Source: Actinomycetes bacterium (GTDB lineage: Bacteria; Actinomycetota; Actinomycetes; Actinomycetales; Cellulomonadaceae). Taken from it: a DNA stretch of 9,572 nt. Every line of letters starts with the position of its first letter. Position 1 is the stretch's first letter. The notes beneath the pieces were generated by a model. It had not been told where the DNA came from. It saw nothing but the letters and a program-made list of their open reading frames with translations, and did no database searches. The position numbers and the translations under genes were made by a program. The stretch lies in contig JAEWYD010000090.1 in the NCBI GenBank assembly GCA_023462275.1, forward strand, positions 1 through 9,572, written 5' to 3'. This document shows, in pieces, positions 5,463 to 9,572 of the stretch.

Positions 5463-6383
5463 ATGACCTCACACGACGTCGCGATCCACGTCCGCGACCT
5501 CCACAAGCGCTACGGCGAGAAGCGCGCGGTCGACGGGCTCGACCTGACCGTCGACCACGGCGAGATCTTCGCCGTCCTCGGCCCGAACGGCGCCGGCAAG
5601 ACCACGACCATCGAGATCCTCGAGGGCTACCGGCGCCGGGACTCGGGCGAGGTGCGGGTGCTCGGTGAGGACCCCGGCACCGCCGGTCGCCACTGGCGCA
5701 ACCGGGTGGGCATGGTGCTCCAGACGGCGAACGACCAGGCCGAGCTCACCGTGCGCGAGCTCGTCACGCACTTCGCGCGGTACTACCCCACCCCGCGCGA
5801 GCCCGACGAGCTCATCGCAGCCGTCGGGCTGACCGAGAAGGCCGGCGCCCGCACGCGCCAGCTCTCGGGCGGGCAGCGGCGGCGCCTGGACGTCGCCCTC
5901 GGCATCGTGGGGCGTCCCGAGCTGCTCTTCCTCGACGAGCCGACGACCGGCTTCGACCCGGAGGCGCGCCGCGCGTTCTGGGACCTCATCGAGGGCCTGC
6001 GGGACGGCGGCACCACGATCCTCCTGACCACGCACTACATGGACGAGGCCGAGCGCCTCGCCGACCGCTGCGCCGTCGTGCGCGACGGCCGCGTGGTGGC
6101 CGTGGACACCCCGGCCGCGCTCGGGCAGCGCGCCCAGCGCAACGCCGTCGTGCGCTGGCTGGAGGGCGACGTGCTGCGCGAGGCGCCCACCGCCACCCCG
6201 ACCGCCGTGGTGGCGGCGCTCGCGGAGCGCTTCGCGCCCGGTGAGGTGCCCGGCCTGCAGGTCGTGCGACCCAGCCTGGAGGACGTGTACCTCAGCCTCA
6301 TCGGCGAGGCGGACGTGGCCGTCGAGGCCGACGAGTACCTGGCCGCCCAGGCCCCCGAGACCACGAAGGAGAGCGCGCGATGA
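5463..6383 (+). CDS. ABC transporter ATP-binding protein (DrrA-like exporter family)
   Basis: This cytoplasmic ATPase subunit should power the ABC-2 permease encoded next. The 306-residue protein has every expected motif. Walker A is GPNGAGKT (40-47), the Q loop Q87 in VGMVLQ, the signature LSGGQ (134-138), Walker B LLFLDE (154-159), the D loop around GFDPEARR and the switch His H191. The C-terminal region (about 215-306) is the extension common in DrrA/CcmA-like exporters, ending in an acidic Glu/Ala tail. The family exports drugs, antibiotics, lipids or peptides; the substrate cannot be read from sequence. The ATG has only GAGG close upstream. It is the first gene of four that overlap, ending ATGA into the permease. 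A dyad at 5382-5409 lies between it and the aminotransferase gene. Confidence 0.93.
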   Translation: MTSHDVAIHVRDLHKRYGEKRAVDGLDLTVDHGEIFAVLGPNGAGKTTTIEILEGYRRRDSGEVRVLGEDPGTAGRHWRNRVGMVLQTANDQAELTVRELVTHFARYYPTPREPDELIAAVGLTEKAGARTRQLSGGQRRRLDVALGIVGRPELLFLDEPTTGFDPEARRAFWDLIEGLRDGGTTILLTTHYMDEAERLADRCAVVRDGRVVAVDTPAALGQRAQRNAVVRWLEGDVLREAPTATPTAVVAALAERFAPGEVPGLQVVRPSLEDVYLSLIGEADVAVEADEYLAAQAPETTKESAR

Positions 6384-7261
6384 CCGCCGCACCCAGCCTC
6401 GACCCGATCATGCGGGTGCCGTCCGGGCACCACCCCCGCGGGCGCACCGCGCTGCCGTCGGCCCTCGCGCTCGGCGTCGCCCGGACGCGCCTGGAGCTGC
6501 GGCAGTTCTTCCGCGAGCGCCAGGCCGTGATCTTCATCTTCGCCTACCCGATCATCATGCTGGCGATCTTCGCCACGGTCTTCGGGCAGAACGGCGCGAC
6601 CGTCGGGCCGGAGCCCGGCGTGCCCTTCTCGACCTACTTCCTGCCCGGCATGATCGCCACCGGCATTCTCCTGTCGAGCTTCCAGAACTTCGCGATCGGC
6701 ATCGCCGAGGAGCGGGACAACGGCACCCTCAAGCGGCTGCGCGGGACCCCCATGCCGGCGTCGGCGTACTTCCTCGGCAAGATCGGCTCGGTCCTGACGA
6801 CCAGCCTCATCCAGCTGGTGCTCCTGCTCGCCGTCGCCGCGACGCTCTTCGACGTCGACCTGCCCTCCGACGCCGACCGGTGGGTCACCCTCGCCTGGGT
6901 CTTCGTGCTCGGGACGGCGTCCGGCGCGATCTGCGGCATCGCGTTCTCGTCGATCCCCCGCTCGGCGCGCTCGGCGAACGCGGTCGTCACGCCCGTGGTG
7001 CTGGTGCTGCAGTTCATCTCCGGTGTCTTCTTCACCTACGCCGACCTGCCGACGTGGATGCAGCAGACCGCCGCCCTCTTCCCGCTGAAGTGGATGGCGC
7101 AGGGCATGCGCTCGGTCTTCCTGCCCGACTGGGCGACGACGCTCGAGCCGGCCGGCACATGGGAGCACGGCCGCACCGCGATCGTCCTCGGCGCCTACCT
7201 CGTGCTCGGGCTGGTCGTGGCACTGCGGACCTTCCGGTGGCGGCGCCGCGATGACGGCTGA
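6380..7261 (+). CDS. ABC-2 type transporter permease
   Basis: This membrane subunit should form the export channel with the preceding ATPase. The 293-residue protein has about six predicted spans: near 49-68, 84-108, 131-157, 169-190, 199-220 and 264-284. The cytoplasmic loop motif EERDNGTLKRLRGTP (110-124) and the SGVFFTYADLPTWMQ stretch (214-228) are typical of ABC-2 permeases. A cytoplasmic lead of about 45 residues includes RTRLELRQFFRERQAV. The ATG overlaps the ATPase stop (ATGA), which implies translational coupling and equal supply of both subunits. The kinase gene begins inside its 3' end. Substrate unknown. Confidence 0.93.
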   Translation: MTAAPSLDPIMRVPSGHHPRGRTALPSALALGVARTRLELRQFFRERQAVIFIFAYPIIMLAIFATVFGQNGATVGPEPGVPFSTYFLPGMIATGILLSSFQNFAIGIAEERDNGTLKRLRGTPMPASAYFLGKIGSVLTTSLIQLVLLLAVAATLFDVDLPSDADRWVTLAWVFVLGTASGAICGIAFSSIPRSARSANAVVTPVVLVLQFISGVFFTYADLPTWMQQTAALFPLKWMAQGMRSVFLPDWATTLEPAGTWEHGRTAIVLGAYLVLGLVVALRTFRWRRRDDG

Positions 7262-8765
7262 GCGTCCGATCCGCCAGGATGCGCAGGTGCGACAGCCGCC
7301 CCCGCATCCTGGCGACCGCGCCGCCGAGCGCGCCCGGATCCTGCGCGCGCTCCGGACACGGCCGGCGCCCGTCGAGCCGCCCGACACCGCCGCGGAGGCC
7401 TGGCGGGCCGACCGGGCGGACTTCTGGGCCCACTCCCTGCGTGGGTGGGACCTCGCGTTCTACGCGATGTGGGCGATCGGCCTCGTGGCGTCCTTCACCG
7501 ACCCGCCTGCCAGCGGGTTCGGGGCGGCCGTCACCACCGGGTGCTTCCTCGTGCTGCTCGCCGCCTACCTGGCCATCGGGCGGCGCGCGGCCGTGCGGGC
7601 CGACGCCCGCCTGGGCCTCGTCTACCTCGCCATCATGTTCGCCTGCGTCACGGCAGTCGTCTCCGCCAGCGACACCGGCACCCTGCTGCTCTTCATCGCC
7701 TACAGCCAGGTCTGGTACTTCTCGGCCAACCGGCGGGTCGGCATCGCCCTGACGGTGGTCCTCACCGTGCTCGTGTTCACCGCGGTCGCCCTGCAGTCCG
7801 ACATCGAGTCGTTCCGGGACGCCGGGTCGCTCCTCGCCCAGGGCGGGATCGCCGTCGCGTTCTCGGTGCTCCTGGGCCTGTGGGTGACGCAGGTGGCCGA
7901 GCAGAGCGAGGACCGCGCGAAGCTCCTCGCCCAGCTCGAGGCCGCGCAGGCCGACGCCGCCGCGTCGCACCACTCCGCCGGCGTCCTCGCCGAGCGCGAG
8001 CGCATGTCGCGCGAGATCCACGACACCCTGGCCCAGGGCTTCACGAGCGTCATCATGCTGGCCCAGACGGCGACGGCGGACCTGCGCCGCGAGCAGCCCG
8101 ACCGCGCCGCCGAGCGGCTCGCCCTCATCGAGCGGACGGCGCGCGAGAACCTCGCCGAGGCGCGAGCGCTCGTGGCGGCCACGGCGCCGGTCGGGCTCGC
8201 CGAGGCGACCCTCACCGAGGCCCTCGAGCGCCTCGCCGCCCGCTTCAGCCAGGAGACGGGCGTGCGGGTGCGGGTCGTCGCGGACGACGACGCCGTGGCG
8301 GGGCTCGCCCGCGAGCGCGAGGTCGTGCTGCTCCGGGCCGCGCAGGAGGCGCTGTCGAACGTGCGGCGGCACGCCCGCGCGCGCAACGTCGACCTCGTGC
8401 TGGCCGCCGACGTCGGCGGGGTCGGTGGGGTCGACGGGGACAGCGGGGACGGCGGCGGTGTCCGCCCGACCGTACGCCTGGAGGTCGTGGACGACGGCGA
8501 GGGGATGGACCCCGCGTCCGCGGAGGGCTTCGGCCTGCGCGGCATGCGGGACCGCGTCACCGCCGAGGGCGGACGTCTCGCCGTCACGACCGGCGTCGGG
8601 CAGGGCACCCGCGTACGCGTGACGGTGCCGGCCGCCGAGCCCGGCGAGGCCGGCGAGCCCGCGAGCCCGAGCGAGCCCGCGAGCCCGAGCGAGCCCGCAG
8701 AGCCCGCCCACGTCTCGCGCGAACCCCGCGCGACGCAGGACGACGACCCCCAGGAGGCCCGGTGA
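7251..8765 (+). CDS. Membrane sensor histidine kinase, NarL/HisKA_3 type
   Basis: This is a membrane sensor that should phosphorylate the adjacent response regulator. With ATG at 7251 it has 504 residues. Six predicted spans lie near 66-82, 91-110, 119-138, 142-158, 162-181 and 196-214, with little outside the membrane, suggesting sensing within the membrane. A short coiled linker leads to the dimerisation/phosphoacceptor motif ERERMSREIHDTLAQGF (248-264), with H257 the phosphorylated His. The ATPase domain has N370 in RAAQEALSNVRRHA, VVDDGEGM (412-419) and GFGLRGM (426-432). A Gly/Asp-rich stretch (388-404) is inserted between N370 and the G1 box. The C-terminus is a Pro/Ser/Glu-rich tail with an EPASPS repeat. 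The start overlaps the permease by 11 bases; GTG at 7287, after AGGA, is an alternative. The gene ends GTGA into the regulator. Confidence 0.93.
   Translation: MTAERPIRQDAQVRQPPPHPGDRAAERARILRALRTRPAPVEPPDTAAEAWRADRADFWAHSLRGWDLAFYAMWAIGLVASFTDPPASGFGAAVTTGCFLVLLAAYLAIGRRAAVRADARLGLVYLAIMFACVTAVVSASDTGTLLLFIAYSQVWYFSANRRVGIALTVVLTVLVFTAVALQSDIESFRDAGSLLAQGGIAVAFSVLLGLWVTQVAEQSEDRAKLLAQLEAAQADAAASHHSAGVLAERERMSREIHDTLAQGFTSVIMLAQTATADLRREQPDRAAERLALIERTARENLAEARALVAATAPVGLAEATLTEALERLAARFSQETGVRVRVVADDDAVAGLAREREVVLLRAAQEALSNVRRHARARNVDLVLAADVGGVGGVDGDSGDGGGVRPTVRLEVVDDGEGMDPASAEGFGLRGMRDRVTAEGGRLAVTTGVGQGTRVRVTVPAAEPGEAGEPASPSEPASPSEPAEPAHVSREPRATQDDDPQEAR
8655..8699 (+). repeat. 18-base tandem repeat in the kinase C-terminal tail
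   Basis: Two identical 18-base units (8655-8672 and 8673-8690) are followed by a half unit (8691-8699). They encode EPASPS-EPASPS-EPA. The period keeps the frame, so length variation between strains would change only the tail. Confidence 0.85.
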
Positions 8766-9388
8766 CGATCCGTCTGCTCGTGGTGGACGACCACCCCGTC
8801 GTGCGCGCCGGCATCGTGGGCCTGCTGGCCGGGGAGCCGGACCTCGAGGTCGTCGGCGAGGCCGGGGACGGCGCCCGAGCGTGCGAGCTCGCCCGCACGC
8901 TCGGCCCCGACGTCGTGCTCATGGACCTGCGGATGCCCGCGATGGACGGTGCCGCCGCGACCGAGTGCATCCTGCGTGAGGACCCCGACGTCCACGTCGT
9001 GGTCCTCACCACCTACGAGACCGACGCGGACATCCTCCGGGCCGTCGAGGCCGGGGCGACCGGGTACCTGCTCAAGGACACGCCTCGCGACGACCTCGTC
9101 GCGGCCGTGCGGGCCGTAGCCGGCGGCGAGACCGTGCTCGCGCCCTCCGTGGCGCGCCGCCTCGTCCAGGGCGTGCGGCACGCGAACGAGCGGCTCACCT
9201 CGCGCGAGCTCGAGGTGCTGCGCGGCGTCGCGCGCGGTGGCACCAACGCCCAGATCGGCGCGGAGCTCTTCATCGGCGAGGCGACGGTGAAGACGCACCT
9301 GCTGCGCATCTTCGCCAAGCTCGGGGTCGACGACCGCACGCGAGCCGTCACCGTGGCCCTCGAGCGCGGCCTGCTCACCGCGCCCTGA
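8762..9388 (+). CDS. LuxR/NarL-family response regulator
   Basis: This is a DNA-binding regulator, presumably activated by the preceding kinase and likely to control the exporter operon. With GTG at 8762 it has 208 residues. The receiver domain (about 3-120) has the acidic pair D9-D10, the phosphoacceptor D55 in VVLMDLRMPAMDG, T83/T84 and K105 in GYLLKD. The LuxR-type helix-turn-helix (about 145-196) starts LTSRELEVLRGVARGGTNAQ and contains the recognition part EATVKTHLLRIFAKLGV. The GTG overlaps the kinase TGA (GTGA), with AGGAGG four bases upstream. Length and layout are normal for the family. The target site is unknown; the dyad at 5382-5409 is one candidate. The same frame is open far upstream, but that part is a shadow of the kinase gene. 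Confidence 0.95.
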   Translation: MTIRLLVVDDHPVVRAGIVGLLAGEPDLEVVGEAGDGARACELARTLGPDVVLMDLRMPAMDGAAATECILREDPDVHVVVLTTYETDADILRAVEAGATGYLLKDTPRDDLVAAVRAVAGGETVLAPSVARRLVQGVRHANERLTSRELEVLRGVARGGTNAQIGAELFIGEATVKTHLLRIFAKLGVDDRTRAVTVALERGLLTAP

Positions 9389-9438
9389 TGCGGCCCGGCT
9401 GACCCACGCCGATCCGCGCAGCTCCGCTCCTCCTGGGC

Positions 9439-9572
9439 TCAGCCGCCGAAGCCGCTCCCCCAGCCACCCCGACCGTCCCAGCCACCCGAGCCGTCCCAGC
9501 CGCCGCGGTCGTGACCGCCGTGACCCGGGCCGTGGTGCCCGCCCGGACCGTCGCCGGGCCGTGGGGCGGGGG
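9439..9572 (-). CDS. C-terminal tail of a Gly/His/Trp-rich protein (partial, unrecognised)
   Basis: On the minus strand an open frame enters from the right edge and stops with TGA at 9441-9439. The visible 43 or so residues are almost all low complexity: PGDGPGGHHGPGHGGHDRGG, then WDGSGGWDGRGGWGSGFGG. GGWDG-type units repeat with an 18-base period in the DNA (9461-9478, 9479-9496, with a diverged third unit). No domain is visible, so no function can be given. Such tails occur at the ends of actinobacterial membrane or envelope-stress proteins, but that is only a loose analogy. It converges on the response-regulator gene with 50 bases between stops and no clear terminator. The frame could be chance in GC-rich sequence, but strict glycine periodicity ending in a stop argues for a real gene. 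Confidence 0.5.
   Translation of the reverse strand, partial: PAPRPGDGPGGHHGPGHGGHDRGGWDGSGGWDGRGGWGSGFGG

Noticed and set aside
7445..8761. Upstream extension of the response-regulator frame
   Set aside because: The extension is Arg/Pro/Gly-rich shadow sequence of the kinase gene; the receiver domain begins right after GTG 8762, which has AGGAGG upstream.
7032..9298. Two long minus-strand frames (559 and 532 codons) opposite the kinase and regulator
   Set aside because: Both are antisense to well-supported genes, overlap each other, and show no domain features.
9389..9438. Terminator between the converging genes
   Set aside because: No stem of useful length with a run of T on either strand was found in these 50 bases.
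1..9572. Mobile element, phage or defence system
   Set aside because: No transposase, integrase, nuclease, toxin-antitoxin pair or terminal repeats are visible; every sizeable frame that is not a shadow belongs to a housekeeping, transport or signalling family.

Overview
The window is about 70% or more G+C (estimated by eye), uses GTG starts often, and has G/C-ending codons almost throughout. This suggests a high-GC actinobacterium. The order tRNA-Trp, secE, nusG, rplK, rplA, rplJ, rplL, the long acidic N-terminus on NusG and the T-poor hairpin terminators all fit the Micrococcales, perhaps a Cellulomonas-like genus. The genus is inference; the order-level call is reasonably safe.

Left part (1-4073, minus strand). 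This is the conserved transcription/translation cluster, read right to left. A candidate promoter (4045-4073) precedes tRNA-Trp(CCA), followed by secE (translocon), nusG (elongation factor), rplK (L11) and rplA (L1). Three back-to-back perfect hairpins sit between rplK and rplA. A strong hairpin after rplA (1253-1280) appears to end or reduce that transcript. A second promoter (1189-1217) then starts the rplJ-rplL unit, behind a recognisable L10-leader RNA and an attenuator-like hairpin. rplL (L7/L12) runs off the left edge and lacks only the last two bases of its stop codon.

Middle (4149-5369, plus strand). A divergent gene encodes a PLP-dependent aspartate/aromatic-type aminotransferase. 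It has no evident ribosome-binding site and may be leaderless. A 13-bp perfect inverted repeat follows it.

Right part (5463-9388, plus strand). Four genes overlap end to start and form one operon: an ABC ATPase, an ABC-2 permease, a NarL-type (HisKA_3) membrane histidine kinase and a LuxR/NarL-type response regulator. This is an exporter with its own two-component regulator; the substrate is unknown. The last 134 bases hold the Gly/His/Trp-rich C-terminal tail of a minus-strand gene that converges on the operon and starts outside the window.

Most of the window is ordinary housekeeping sequence. I see no clear evidence of an undescribed system. The points most worth checking are RNA and regulatory ones: the rplJL leader, the triple hairpin between rplK and rplA, the dyad ahead of the exporter operon, and low-complexity insertions in the kinase and NusG.
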